Shown: in pieces, positions 15,911 to 24,482 of the stretch
How positions within the stretch are numbered: position 1 is the stretch's first letter
Layout: each line of letters begins with the position of its first letter
Assembly (NCBI RefSeq): GCF_000612505.1
Contig: NZ_CP004078.1
Coordinates: 4,596,001 to 4,660,000 of the forward strand
DNA length: 64,000 bases
Source: Paenibacillus sabinae T27
Lineage (GTDB): Bacteria; Bacillota; Bacilli; Paenibacillales; Paenibacillaceae
Direction of reading: 5' to 3'
The notes under the pieces: generated by a model
The model's input: only the letters and a program-made list of their open reading frames with translations
The model's database searches: none
Told to the model about the DNA's origin: nothing
Translations under genes and position numbers: made by a program

Positions 15911-17050
15911 ATGGCATTTACAATGGAAGTCGTCAATCCGGAGAAGATTAAGTCGGCAATTGAAGAGCAGGTTAAGCCTGTGCCCGAGGAAGTAGCCCAG
16001 CTAAAGGAGCTGGCGGTAAACAATGTCTCCACGATCCTGGAGCTGGATGTCGATTCACTGGAGAAGCGGAAAGAGATCCTGCAATCGATCGATCAATTCG
16101 GTATGAATACGATGCGGTCCTCGTCGGAGAAAAATGCACTTTTGCAGGTGTCTGTGGGGAATCTGTCCAGAACGGGCGATGAAGGCGGCCAAGTCGCCAA
16201 AGGGCTGACCGAGCTTCAGCTTCAGTTGAAGGATTTGGACCCGAGTGTGGTGGATTTTGCGAAGAGCGGTTTCCTGGGCAAGTTCTTTAACCCGCTGCGC
16301 AGCTACTTTGCCAAGTATCAGAAGGCGGATGCCGTTATTTCGGATATTATTACTTCTTTAGATAAAGGCAAATCTGTATTAAAAAACGATAATACGACTT
16401 TGGAATTTGAACAGCAGGCGCTGCGGGAGCTCACCAAAAAGCTGCAAAAGGAAATCCAGCTTGGCATGCTGATGGATGAAGAAATCGAATCTCAGATTGA
16501 GGCGGCAAAATCACGCAATGAGTCGGAGGATAAAATCCGGTTCATCACTGAAGAAGTGCTGTTTCCGCTGCGTCAGCGCGTGATGGATTTACAGCAAATG
16601 CAGGTAGTCAATCAACAGGGAATTATGGCGATTGAAGTCGTCATCCGAAATAACAAAGAGCTGATCCGCGGGGTGGACAGAGCCCGAAATGTAACGATCT
16701 CCGCCCTCAAAATCTCCGTTACCGTGGCCAGTGCGCTCTACAATCAACGGATCGTCTTGAAAAAGATTGAGCTGCTAAATCAAACTACCAACGATCTGAT
16801 AAGCGGCACCTCCAAAATGCTGAAAGATCAAGGCGCGGCGATCCATAAGCAGTCTCTGGAAACGAGTATTTCGGTAGATACGTTAAAACAGGCTTTCACT
16901 GACGTACTGTCGGCTCTGGATTCCATCAGCACTTACAAGCAGGAGGCCCTCCCCAAAATGCGTGACACCATTAATCAGTTCAGAGAGCTGGCGGATACCG
17001 GAGAGCAGCAAATACAGCGCTTGGAGAAGGGACAGAAGCTGGGGCTGTAG
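15911..17050 (+). CDS. TelA-like (toxic anion resistance) protein
   Basis: A 379-residue, almost wholly helical protein of the TelA/KlaA family, known from tellurite-resistance and stress loci. Recognisable pieces are the N-terminal LDVDSLEKRKEILQSIDQFG, the central SGFLGKFFNPLRSYFAKYQK, the paired helices LQQMQVVNQQGIMAIEVVIR, and NVTISALKISVTVASAL. It is cytoplasmic with no membrane segment. The ATG at 15911 has an AGGAGGGG site; the frame open from 15884 is not needed. It closes the three-gene cassette and is followed by a terminator. The molecular activity of the family is not settled. Confidence 0.88.
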   Translation: MAFTMEVVNPEKIKSAIEEQVKPVPEEVAQLKELAVNNVSTILELDVDSLEKRKEILQSIDQFGMNTMRSSSEKNALLQVSVGNLSRTGDEGGQVAKGLTELQLQLKDLDPSVVDFAKSGFLGKFFNPLRSYFAKYQKADAVISDIITSLDKGKSVLKNDNTTLEFEQQALRELTKKLQKEIQLGMLMDEEIESQIEAAKSRNESEDKIRFITEEVLFPLRQRVMDLQQMQVVNQQGIMAIEVVIRNNKELIRGVDRARNVTISALKISVTVASALYNQRIVLKKIELLNQTTNDLISGTSKMLKDQGAAIHKQSLETSISVDTLKQAFTDVLSALDSISTYKQEALPKMRDTINQFRELADTGEQQIQRLEKGQKLGL

Positions 17051-17132
17051 CAGAAGCCCGAGCTGAAGACCCCCAGCGCCGCCCGTCTAACGGGAGGTCT
17101 CCCCGTACTCAATGAGCTTAAGCCCCAAACAA

Positions 17133-17167
17133 AACAGCAAGCCTCCGGATACCGGAAGCTTGCTGTT
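17133..17167 (+). terminator. Terminator-like hairpin after the VWA-TelA cassette
   Basis: An extended hairpin (AACAGCAAGC with GCTTGCTGTT, inner TCCGG with CCGGA) follows the telA-like gene. It repeats the terminator at 13247 almost exactly but is followed by GGTATTTT instead of a long T-run. Confidence 0.65.
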
Positions 17168-17233
17168 GGTATTTTCTGGTCCCTGACTGCTTACCAAACC
17201 GTCTATAAAAGAGCAAATAGAGCGGTTACATTT

Positions 17234-17710
17234 TTAACGCAAACTTTCACGCATCGCACCCAGCACCAGGGTATATCCGTCAGGGTCTTTAATATAGGCG
17301 TTCTTGAATTCCAAATTACCGTGTGTACCCGAAAAAGGCTCGACGGCAATATTGCCGCCATTTCGGCGCACCTCTTCGACCAAAGGCTCCAGCTCATCCC
17401 ATTTGACATGGACAAAGGTGTCCCATCCGTAATCGGGACCTTCCCACTCGGTGGGATAATCCGGACGCTTCCGGGAGACGGCGTTTGGCCGGACATCATC
17501 GGGAGAAACCGCCTGCTGCAGGATAACGATCATTCCGCCTCGCTCGGCGTGCCCCCAGTCATCAACCTTACACCCGAGAACATCACGGTAATATGCCTGT
17601 GACTTTGCAAGATCCGAAACTAAACGAACTTGAATCGTAAGTCCAAAACCCTCTTTCCGCCGAGCACTCTCGCTTCGCATTGGATTTGCCTCTGCCGTTT
17701 GTTCGTTCAA
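17234..17710 (-). CDS. VOC (glyoxalase/bleomycin-resistance) family protein
   Basis: A 158-residue protein of the vicinal-oxygen-chelate fold. The paired beta-alpha-beta units begin at LTIQVRLVSDLAKSQAYYRD (about 24-43) and end with the family's C-terminal NAYIKDPDGYTLVLG. Members act as metal-dependent isomerases, dioxygenases or antibiotic-binding proteins; the ligands here do not single out one. It stands alone, convergent with the telA-like gene. Confidence 0.85.
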   Translation of the reverse strand: MNEQTAEANPMRSESARRKEGFGLTIQVRLVSDLAKSQAYYRDVLGCKVDDWGHAERGGMIVILQQAVSPDDVRPNAVSRKRPDYPTEWEGPDYGWDTFVHVKWDELEPLVEEVRRNGGNIAVEPFSGTHGNLEFKNAYIKDPDGYTLVLGAMRESLR

Positions 17711-17760
17711 GATTCTTTTCTCCTTTCAAATGATGCCTAAGATTGAGAACCCATTCTCAT

Positions 17761-17847
17761 TATAGCCGGAATAACAGCTTCACGACAGGAATCTTTTTCA
17801 GCAGGAGCACAATCCCAAGGGAAAGAATCATTACGGCCGCTCCATTC
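17761..17847 (-). pseudogene. 3' fragment of an acyltransferase gene
   Basis: Read on the minus strand this stretch encodes GAAVMILSLGIVLLLKK and then PVVKLLFRL and a stop, the C-terminus of the acyltransferase at 28519-29676. The DNA match runs over roughly 84 bp with scattered differences. It abuts the stop codon of the ABC permease gene, so a second acyltransferase copy seems to have been lost or replaced here. Confidence 0.8.
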
Positions 17848-17850
17848 TGT

Positions 17851-18576
17851 TCAATCCGCCCTTTTAATAAATACTTTGACCATAACATACAGAAGCGCCA
17901 AATGAAATATAAGCCCCACGCCAAAATCCGCAATAGCAATAAGAGGGTTGCCTTTTTCTATAGCAAAAAACGCTTCAGCCGGCCAATACGTAGGAATCCA
18001 AGCCCCCAGAAGCTGCCATGCATCTGGTACAAAATAAGCTGCCGCAGGCCCTGCAATCAGTAATCCGCCTATCTTAGATAAAGCCAAGCCTTCTACCTTA
18101 TTGGCAGCAAAAGCTGCAAGGAACAAGGTGAAGCAAGGCGCTTCAATGGCTAGTAACAGGAGTATGAAGATCATTCCCAAATGAATTTCAGATCGTCCCG
18201 AAAAGATCAGATAGATGGATGAAAGTAATACACAGAGCAGGGATGGAAGAATTAACCGATATAGAATGTAGCCCCTTCGCATAAGCGGCGTAACCGCATA
18301 ATAGGAAATGATATTTTCATCGCGTTCATCAAGCATTAACAGCCCGGTCATCATGCCTGTCAGCATTGGAATGGTCGACGCTAAGAAAATTGCGGTAAAG
18401 CTGCTGTACTTATAGATATCAAACGAAAAGCTGCTCATTAGCCAATCTGCGACAACCGGGAATATATATCGCGAAACAACAAGAAGAGCCAGGGGAGCAA
18501 AGAATCCTGCCATTAGTACGGGGTCCAGACCAGCATGGCGAATATCATGGATGAGAAGCGACCGGTATTTATTCAT
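17851..18576 (-). CDS. ABC-2 type exporter permease, second subunit
   Basis: A 241-residue membrane protein with about six hydrophobic segments, fused to no other domain. Together with the next two genes it forms a three-gene ABC exporter resembling the Rv2686c-Rv2688c fluoroquinolone export group by layout and sequence feel. Start and the preceding gene's stop overlap as ATGA. The C-terminus (MVKVFIKRAD) is followed directly by an acyltransferase gene fragment. Substrate not known. Confidence 0.8.
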   Translation of the reverse strand: MNKYRSLLIHDIRHAGLDPVLMAGFFAPLALLVVSRYIFPVVADWLMSSFSFDIYKYSSFTAIFLASTIPMLTGMMTGLLMLDERDENIISYYAVTPLMRRGYILYRLILPSLLCVLLSSIYLIFSGRSEIHLGMIFILLLLAIEAPCFTLFLAAFAANKVEGLALSKIGGLLIAGPAAAYFVPDAWQLLGAWIPTYWPAEAFFAIEKGNPLIAIADFGVGLIFHLALLYVMVKVFIKRAD

Positions 18577-19286
18577 CCCCCTGCTCCTCCCCTGCCCACG
18601 CTCATCAGAACATGGTGTTCACAGGACCGCTTGGCCCATATAAAGACTGCAACATTCCAAATTAGCAATATCCCTATGGAATACAAATAATCCGTGATCG
18701 ATATAGCTGAAAATGCCCCGTTCAGTAATCTTAACGTCCCTTCGGTCGGCAGCGCCAGAAAGAGCCCCGAGTTCCATATTTTCAAATAACCAAGCAGCGG
18801 AAGCACAAACGGCAGCGCATAAGCCTGAGAAAGCAGAATGAAGCTGTTAATGGTTTGACAGTGAGCCACAACTCCAATGGACAGTAGCGTCATCAAGGAT
18901 GATGTCAAGACGATCCCAACAGAGAATGCCAACGGAGATACCGGAATTCCGCTTGCTGCCACGTGTATACCCCAAGCTGCCAACAGAGACAACACAGATA
19001 ACGAACCCGCTTTTGAAAGCAAATATTCCCTGACACGAATTGGAGTGACAAATAAAGGATCATGGATACCCTGATCCTTTTCCAGAAGCACAATCCCTCC
19101 TGCTAAAATAAGACCGAGTGCACTGGGGTCGCTAAATGTTAACAATACAATTACTTTCTCCCGATATCCATCAGGAATAAAACGCAGCAGCACCCAATAG
19201 AACACGCAGACAACAATATAGACCCAATAGAAGCCATGGCGCCATTGAAAGCGGATATCAAAGGCAAATGCAGCCCTGAATCTCAT
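18573..19286 (-). CDS. ABC-2 type exporter permease, first subunit
   Basis: A 237-residue membrane protein with about six hydrophobic segments. The stretch LLEKDQGIHDPLFVTPIRVREYLLSK (given in parts: LLEKDQGIHD and PLFVTPIRVREYL) is the cytoplasmic loop typical of ABC-2 permeases of the fluoroquinolone-export group. It overlaps both its ATPase gene and its partner permease by 4 bp, so all three should be made in step. Confidence 0.8.
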   Translation of the reverse strand: MRFRAAFAFDIRFQWRHGFYWVYIVVCVFYWVLLRFIPDGYREKVIVLLTFSDPSALGLILAGGIVLLEKDQGIHDPLFVTPIRVREYLLSKAGSLSVLSLLAAWGIHVAASGIPVSPLAFSVGIVLTSSLMTLLSIGVVAHCQTINSFILLSQAYALPFVLPLLGYLKIWNSGLFLALPTEGTLRLLNGAFSAISITDYLYSIGILLIWNVAVFIWAKRSCEHHVLMSVGRGGAGG

Positions 19287-20137
19287 GTCAGCTTCCTCCC
19301 GGTAACATCAATAAATATTTGTTCCAGCGAAGCTTCCATGGAATGGATCGTTTCTATGGGGTACTCCCGAATAAGCCGCAAAAATTGCTCATTCTCTCCA
19401 ATACCATCCAGAGAATATTCGGCAAGACTTATCCCATTCTGATGGCGGTACTCTAACCGCACTCGCTTGTTTCCTTTTAGAAGCTTCAGCTCACGAGGAG
19501 AATCAATTAACTTGATCTGACCATCTACAATAAAAGCGACCCGGTCGCATAGCTCCTCCGCGGCTTGCATGTTATGCGTGGTTATGATTACCGTCTTCCC
19601 ATTCGCTTTCTTTTCCAGAATGAGGTCCTTCATCCTCTTGGCATTGACGGGATCAAGCCCTGAAGTCGGTTCATCCAGAAAGAGGATACCGGGATCATTC
19701 AGGAGTGCCCGGCAGAAATTCAACCTCATCTTCATCCCCTTCGACAGTTGGGAAACCTTCATGTTAGCGGCGTCCGCCAGATCAACCTGCTTCAGAAGAT
19801 GTATCGGTTCCTCTGTTCGTCCCGCATAGAGTGACCGAAAATGCTTCAGGTTTTCCATTGCCGTAAACTTCGAGTAGAAGTTCGGGAATTCGAAGGCTAC
19901 TCCAATTTGCTCGAAATATTCCGGCCCGGTATTCCTTATTTCTGTGCCCATAACCTTAACGCTGCCCAGATATTTTTTCAAGACTCCGATTAATATCTTT
20001 TGCGTGGTGCTTTTTCCCGCTCCTGACGGCCCCAGAAATCCAAACACCTCTCCTTGCGGTATCATGAAGTCAAGTCCGCAAAGTGTAGGCTCCTGCTGGC
20101 CGGGATAGGTATAATAAAGGTCCTCCACCTGAATCAT
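19283..20137 (-). CDS. ABC exporter ATPase
   Basis: A 284-residue ATPase of the drug/antibiotic exporter type. Walker A GPSGAGKST is at about 36-44, the signature is SQLSKGMKMR (a degenerate LSGGQ, as is common in this group), and Walker B ends LFLDEPTSGLDP. A C-terminal extension of about 70 residues follows. The gene starts 27 bp after ktrB with an AAGGGGGAG site and no terminator between, so it may be cotranscribed with the Mrp/Ktr operon. Confidence 0.88.
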   Translation of the reverse strand: MIQVEDLYYTYPGQQEPTLCGLDFMIPQGEVFGFLGPSGAGKSTTQKILIGVLKKYLGSVKVMGTEIRNTGPEYFEQIGVAFEFPNFYSKFTAMENLKHFRSLYAGRTEEPIHLLKQVDLADAANMKVSQLSKGMKMRLNFCRALLNDPGILFLDEPTSGLDPVNAKRMKDLILEKKANGKTVIITTHNMQAAEELCDRVAFIVDGQIKLIDSPRELKLLKGNKRVRLEYRHQNGISLAEYSLDGIGENEQFLRLIREYPIETIHSMEASLEQIFIDVTGRKLT

Positions 20138-20164
20138 GATATCTCCCCCTTGGGATGAAAATCC

Positions 20165-21523
20165 TTAACCAATTAGCAGTTTCTCTTCCGGATAACGGTA
20201 TTTTTGCTTCTTATTTCGCTGTGCTAGCGCAAAAGCCAAGGTCAATGGGCCGAGTCTGCCAATAAACATAGTAATAATAATGACCAATTTACCTAAGGGT
20301 GAAAGTTCAGGGGTTAATCCCATGGACATCCCTACCGTTCCGAATGCAGATGTTGCTTCAAACAGCAGCACTAAAAAGTCTTTATGCAGTCGATATTCTG
20401 TAATCGTTAAGAGAAATGCAGCTGCAATTACTACTCCCACAGAAATAGTCATAACTGCCAGTGCTCTGAATATCATTTTTTGAGATATGCGTTTTTTCAA
20501 AAGCTGCACATCTTCGTTCCCCTTCACTGTTGCCATAATGCTGAGTACCAGTACAGCGAAAGTACTTGTTTTGATGCCTCCGCCTGTCGACCCGGAGGAT
20601 GCCCCGATAAACATTAAAAAAATCATGAAAAACTGGGAAGCAGGCATCATACTGGCAACGTCAATCGAATTGAATCCAGCCGTCCGAGTAACTACACCCT
20701 GAAAATATCCGGCCCAGAGTCGTTCGGTCCACGATAGCCCGCCGAACGTTCTGGTATTAAAGAGTTCGATTACGAATATTACCAGAAAGCCAACTAAACA
20801 AAGGAGTCCGGATGTAATTACAACTACTTTTGAATGAAAGGCAAGGTCTCTCCACCGTTTCTTTCGGTAAAGATCCAGAATCACAGTAAACCCGATGCCC
20901 CCGACGATAAAAAGAGAAGAGATTACCAGGTTAATTGATGGATCTCCAACATAGCGGCTCAAACTATCGGGCCACAACGCGAATCCCGCATTATTAAATG
21001 CTGAAACAGCATGAAATATCCCGTAGTAGATCGCCCTTGTCGGCCCTAGTTCATCTGCCCATCGAATGGTTAACAATGCGGCTCCAAGAGTCTCAACAAT
21101 AAAAGCAATGAGGAAGATGCTAAGTGATAGACGGACAACCCCTTGCGTAGTAACTGAGTTAGCAGATTCCTGGATAAGCAGGCGCTCTTTTAATCCAATT
21201 CTTCTTCCCATCACAACGGCGATTAGCACACCAAATGTCATAAATCCCAATCCGCCAATTTGAATTAAACATAGGATCACGATTTGTCCGAATGGAGAGA
21301 AGGCCGTACCCGTATCGAGAACAACCAGTCCAGTTACACATACGGCTGAAGTCGAGGTAAACCATGCGTTGAGCCAGCCCACACTATTCCCCGTTGAAGA
21401 TGATATCGGCAAAGCAAGTAATAAAGCACCTAATAATATTGGAATAGCAAAACCCAGCAGTATAATCCTTGAGGAAGTCAAACTGAGTTTACCTGTAACC
21501 ATCTTCAAACCTTTTAAAAACAT
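20165..21523 (-). CDS. ktrB: KtrB/TrkH-family potassium (or sodium/potassium) transporter subunit
   Basis: A 452-residue membrane protein built of four repeated membrane-pore-membrane units. Pore filters are visible: TSTSAVCVTGL, HAVSAFNNAGF, TRTAGFNSID and TSAFGTVGMSMG. This is the cation-translocating subunit of Ktr systems, which need a cytoplasmic RCK subunit (KtrA) to gate them; no ktrA is in the window. It directly follows the Mrp antiporter genes on the same strand, linking potassium uptake with sodium export. Ktr systems in Firmicutes are a known target of c-di-AMP, made by CdaA encoded at 56723. Confidence 0.88.
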   Translation of the reverse strand: MFLKGLKMVTGKLSLTSSRIILLGFAIPILLGALLLALPISSSTGNSVGWLNAWFTSTSAVCVTGLVVLDTGTAFSPFGQIVILCLIQIGGLGFMTFGVLIAVVMGRRIGLKERLLIQESANSVTTQGVVRLSLSIFLIAFIVETLGAALLTIRWADELGPTRAIYYGIFHAVSAFNNAGFALWPDSLSRYVGDPSINLVISSLFIVGGIGFTVILDLYRKKRWRDLAFHSKVVVITSGLLCLVGFLVIFVIELFNTRTFGGLSWTERLWAGYFQGVVTRTAGFNSIDVASMMPASQFFMIFLMFIGASSGSTGGGIKTSTFAVLVLSIMATVKGNEDVQLLKKRISQKMIFRALAVMTISVGVVIAAAFLLTITEYRLHKDFLVLLFEATSAFGTVGMSMGLTPELSPLGKLVIIITMFIGRLGPLTLAFALAQRNKKQKYRYPEEKLLIG

Positions 21524-21544
21524 ATTTCAGGGCTCCTATGGCAT

Positions 21545-21907
21545 TTATTTTTGATTACCAGAGTGCATTTCCCGCTCCAATACCGGCTTCATATCATCCT
21601 GGATACTGTTCTCCCACAGCTTAACACCCGAACGGTAGGCGGCTCTCCCGTTTAAATGTCCTGCTACCGGTGATGTGATGAAGACGAACACAATGGCGAT
21701 TAGCAGCTTGAAGCTGACAACCTCCACATTGAACATCATGTAAAGAAAGGCCCCTGCGAGAACACAAAGCACGCCAAGGGTCGCACTCTTGGTTGCCGCG
21801 TGAGAGCGTAAATATACATCCGGCAGACGGACCAATCCAAACGCGCTGATTCCGCAGAACAGAGCACCAAACAGTACCAGAACGGCGATAAGCCATTCAC
21901 CGGCCAT
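21545..21907 (-). CDS. mrpG: Mrp antiporter subunit G
   Basis: A 120-residue membrane subunit of the Mrp Na+/H+ antiporter. The signature LVRLPDVYLRSHAATKSATL is clear. I place the start at 21907, where the protein begins MAGEWLIAVL and lines up with known MrpG proteins; the frame runs on to 21928 inside mrpF. It overlaps mrpF by 11 bp. Confidence 0.9.
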   Translation of the reverse strand: MAGEWLIAVLVLFGALFCGISAFGLVRLPDVYLRSHAATKSATLGVLCVLAGAFLYMMFNVEVVSFKLLIAIVFVFITSPVAGHLNGRAAYRSGVKLWENSIQDDMKPVLEREMHSGNQK

Positions 21908-22190
21908 GTTCATCATCTCCACGTTCAATCACAACACCTCTTTCGATATATCTGGCCAAAGCCGTTGTTCCTATAAATGTCAGAATGCCTATGACAAGAA
22001 TAATCTCGATAAAATCCTGTGTTCTCAGCAGCATGCCGATTACCGCAATCATAGCCAGAAGATTAATGCCTATTGTGTCGAGTGCGGCAATCCGGTCGGG
22101 ACGGGTAGGACCTTTAATCAAGCGGTATGTGCAGGCTAATACGGCTAATGAGAGAATGACCAGCGCAGCCGTCAGAAGGGCTGAAACCAT
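21897..22190 (-). CDS. mrpF: Mrp antiporter subunit F
   Basis: A 97-residue subunit with three hydrophobic segments. The family motif YRLIKGPTRPDRIAALDTIG is present near residue 22-41. Its start touches the stop of mrpE and its end overlaps mrpG, so translation of the three is coupled. Confidence 0.9.
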   Translation of the reverse strand: MVSALLTAALVILSLAVLACTYRLIKGPTRPDRIAALDTIGINLLAMIAVIGMLLRTQDFIEIILVIGILTFIGTTALARYIERGVVIERGDDEHGR

Positions 22191-22666
22191 TACCGCGTCA
22201 CCTCCCTGATCGCTTGTTCAAATGTGCCTCTAATTTGCTCGGAGAGCAGGTCCGCGTCCTCTATATCCATTGCATGGATATAGAGGGTCTGCCCGCTCCC
22301 GGATACTTCGAGGGTCAACGTTCCCGGTGTCAGACAAATCAGGCATGAGAGAAGGGTAATCTCCCAATCCGATGTAAGGCTGGTCTGATAGGCAAAGATT
22401 CCCGGACGAATGGTTAGCTTCGGACGAAGAATATGTCTCATGACCGTAAAGCCGGATACGGTTAACTCCCGCATGAACAGCAGAAGCAATTTCAGAATGG
22501 CCCACACTCGCTTGAGGTAGAAGGGCTCGAACCAAAACCTCCGCAGCAGCAGCAGTACGGCAGCGCCCAGCAGCAATCCAATCGTGAAGCGGGAGCCGGA
22601 CCAATCATTATTAAGCAGCATCCACAGGAAGGCAATCATCAGGTTGAGTACAAATTGCAAGGCCAT
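22190..22666 (-). CDS. mrpE: Mrp antiporter subunit E
   Basis: A 158-residue subunit. Visible features are two N-terminal hydrophobic segments and the family stretch LISCLICLTPGTLTLEVS (seen as LLSCLICLTPGTLTLEVS), followed by a soluble C-terminal domain. The ATG at 22666 with AAGGAG upstream is preferred to the TTG two codons earlier. Confidence 0.9.
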   Translation of the reverse strand: MALQFVLNLMIAFLWMLLNNDWSGSRFTIGLLLGAAVLLLLRRFWFEPFYLKRVWAILKLLLLFMRELTVSGFTVMRHILRPKLTIRPGIFAYQTSLTSDWEITLLSCLICLTPGTLTLEVSGSGQTLYIHAMDIEDADLLSEQIRGTFEQAIREVTR

Positions 22667-22673
22667 CTTCAAT

Positions 22674-24149
22674 CTACTCCTTCATTACGGCTTCGATGTA
22701 AAGCGCGGGATGGACCAGTACGTCGCCGGCCTTCGACACATAGGAATAGACCCATTCCGCCTGAGTACCCATCACGATGACCAGAACAAGCAGTGCCGCC
22801 GAGACGGCGGCCGCACCCTTCAGATTAACCCTTGAACGCTCTCCCTTGGGCTCGTCTCCCCAAAAAGCCAATCTGAATATTTTGATTAACGAGTACAAGA
22901 CCAGAAAGCTGGACCCAAGACCGATCAGAGATAGTGTGAGCATGCCGGCATCAAGCCCGCCGCGGATAAGCAGAACTTTACCAGCAAAGCCGCTGAAAGG
23001 CGGAATCCCCACAATCGCCAGCGCCAGCACAAAGAACATCCAGCCGATCAGGGGGTAACGCTTGATCAGGCCCCCCATGTCTTTCAACCGGTCCGTCCCC
23101 CCTATTGTGATCATCATCCCTCCGAGTATAAACAATAATCCCTTGGACAGCATATCGTGAAGCAGATAGAAGACCGCTCCGTTCAGCGCATCCCCGTTAG
23201 CCGCTGCAAGGCCGAAAGCCACAAATCCCACACTGATGATCACATTGTAGTTAAGAATACGCGGAATATCGTTATAAGCGACCGCTCCCAGTCCGCCCAG
23301 AATCATGGCAGCCGCTGCCATCCAGGCAATCCACGTATGCGTTACTCCCGGATCTTGAATAAATATCAGGGTAAACGTCCGAAGAACCGCATAGAGCCCC
23401 ACTTTAGTTAAGAGCGCCCCGAACAGCGATCTTACGGCCGACGGCGGCGCACTGTATGATCCCGGCAGCCAGAAGAACAGGAACAATCCGGCTTTTAAAG
23501 AGAATACAATCAGGAATAGAACAGCAATCACACCCAGTACACCGCCTTGTCCCGCCTCGGCAACACGCTGTGACAAATGAGCCATATTGAGTGTGCCGGT
23601 TGCAGCGTACAGGTAAGCCACAGCCGCTACGAAGAGTGTGGACGAAACGATATTAATCAGCAGATATTTTAGCGACTCCCGAAGCTGAAGCCTCGTTCCG
23701 CCAAGGGAAATCAAGGCATACGACGATATTAGCAAGACCTCAAAAAAGACAAACAGATTAAAAATATCCCCTGTAAGAAAAGAGCCGTATACGCCAACAA
23801 GCAGAAAATGGAAGAGGACGTAGTAATAAGCCTTCTCCCTCTCGGCCTCAATGCTGCCGAAGGAATAGAGAAGAATCCCGAAGCTTGTCACCGCCGCAGT
23901 CAGCACAAGCAGAGCGGCAAACATATCTCCCACAAAAACAATGCCGTATGGCGGCGCCCATCCTCCCAAATGCAGGGTTTGAATTCCGTCCGCACGAATG
24001 CGGGAAACCAGGACGATTGCAACCGCGATATTGAACAGGGCGCTTACTGTACTGATGATACGCTGGAGCAGAATCTTCTCCTTCAGGATAACCAATAAAA
24101 CAGCGGTGCACAGAGGGATTAAAATCGGAAATACCAACAGGTTGCTCAT
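22674..24149 (-). CDS. mrpD: Mrp antiporter subunit D
   Basis: A 491-residue, roughly 14-helix subunit of the complex I NuoL/M/N-like proton-channel family. The stretch LFNLFVFFEVLLISSYALIS (residues about 125-145, seen within GDIFNLFVFFEVLLISSYAL) holds the conserved glutamate of the channel, and lysines lie in the later helices (SLKAGLFLFFWLPG, LLTKVGLYA). With MrpA it carries the proton path of the antiporter. Its start overlaps mrpC by 4 bp. Confidence 0.93.
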   Translation of the reverse strand: MSNLLVFPILIPLCTAVLLVILKEKILLQRIISTVSALFNIAVAIVLVSRIRADGIQTLHLGGWAPPYGIVFVGDMFAALLVLTAAVTSFGILLYSFGSIEAEREKAYYYVLFHFLLVGVYGSFLTGDIFNLFVFFEVLLISSYALISLGGTRLQLRESLKYLLINIVSSTLFVAAVAYLYAATGTLNMAHLSQRVAEAGQGGVLGVIAVLFLIVFSLKAGLFLFFWLPGSYSAPPSAVRSLFGALLTKVGLYAVLRTFTLIFIQDPGVTHTWIAWMAAAAMILGGLGAVAYNDIPRILNYNVIISVGFVAFGLAAANGDALNGAVFYLLHDMLSKGLLFILGGMMITIGGTDRLKDMGGLIKRYPLIGWMFFVLALAIVGIPPFSGFAGKVLLIRGGLDAGMLTLSLIGLGSSFLVLYSLIKIFRLAFWGDEPKGERSRVNLKGAAAVSAALLVLVIVMGTQAEWVYSYVSKAGDVLVHPALYIEAVMKE

Positions 24150-24481
24150 GATTCATCCCCCTTCATGCTGTCCATATCATCCGTTCCCAGTGTTTGGTGC
24201 GCCCGGTAAGCAAGGACGAGGAAAAAGGCGGTAACTCCAAAGCTGATTACGATTGAGGTTAGAATCAGCGCCTGCGGCAAGGGATCCACATAGGCTTCCG
24301 CTTTATTGCCCAGCACTGGCGCTGCGCCTGTCTTAAGTCCGGCCATCGTCATAAGAAGCAGATGGACGCCATGGGTAAGCAAGGAAGTACCCAATATCAT
24401 CCGCAGAAGACTCTTTGACAGAATCAGATATACTCCGGTCATAAATAAAATCCCGATCGCCACGGCCATCATCCATTCCAT
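24146..24481 (-). CDS. mrpC: Mrp antiporter subunit C
   Basis: A 111-residue subunit homologous to NuoK with three helices; the family stretch DPLPQALILTSIVISFGVTA is plain. I chose the ATG at 24481 because it gives the usual start MEWMMAVAIGILFM and a six-G ribosome site at good spacing. It follows the fused mrpAB gene directly. Confidence 0.9.
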   Translation of the reverse strand: MEWMMAVAIGILFMTGVYLILSKSLLRMILGTSLLTHGVHLLLMTMAGLKTGAAPVLGNKAEAYVDPLPQALILTSIVISFGVTAFFLVLAYRAHQTLGTDDMDSMKGDES

Positions 24482-24482
24482 T

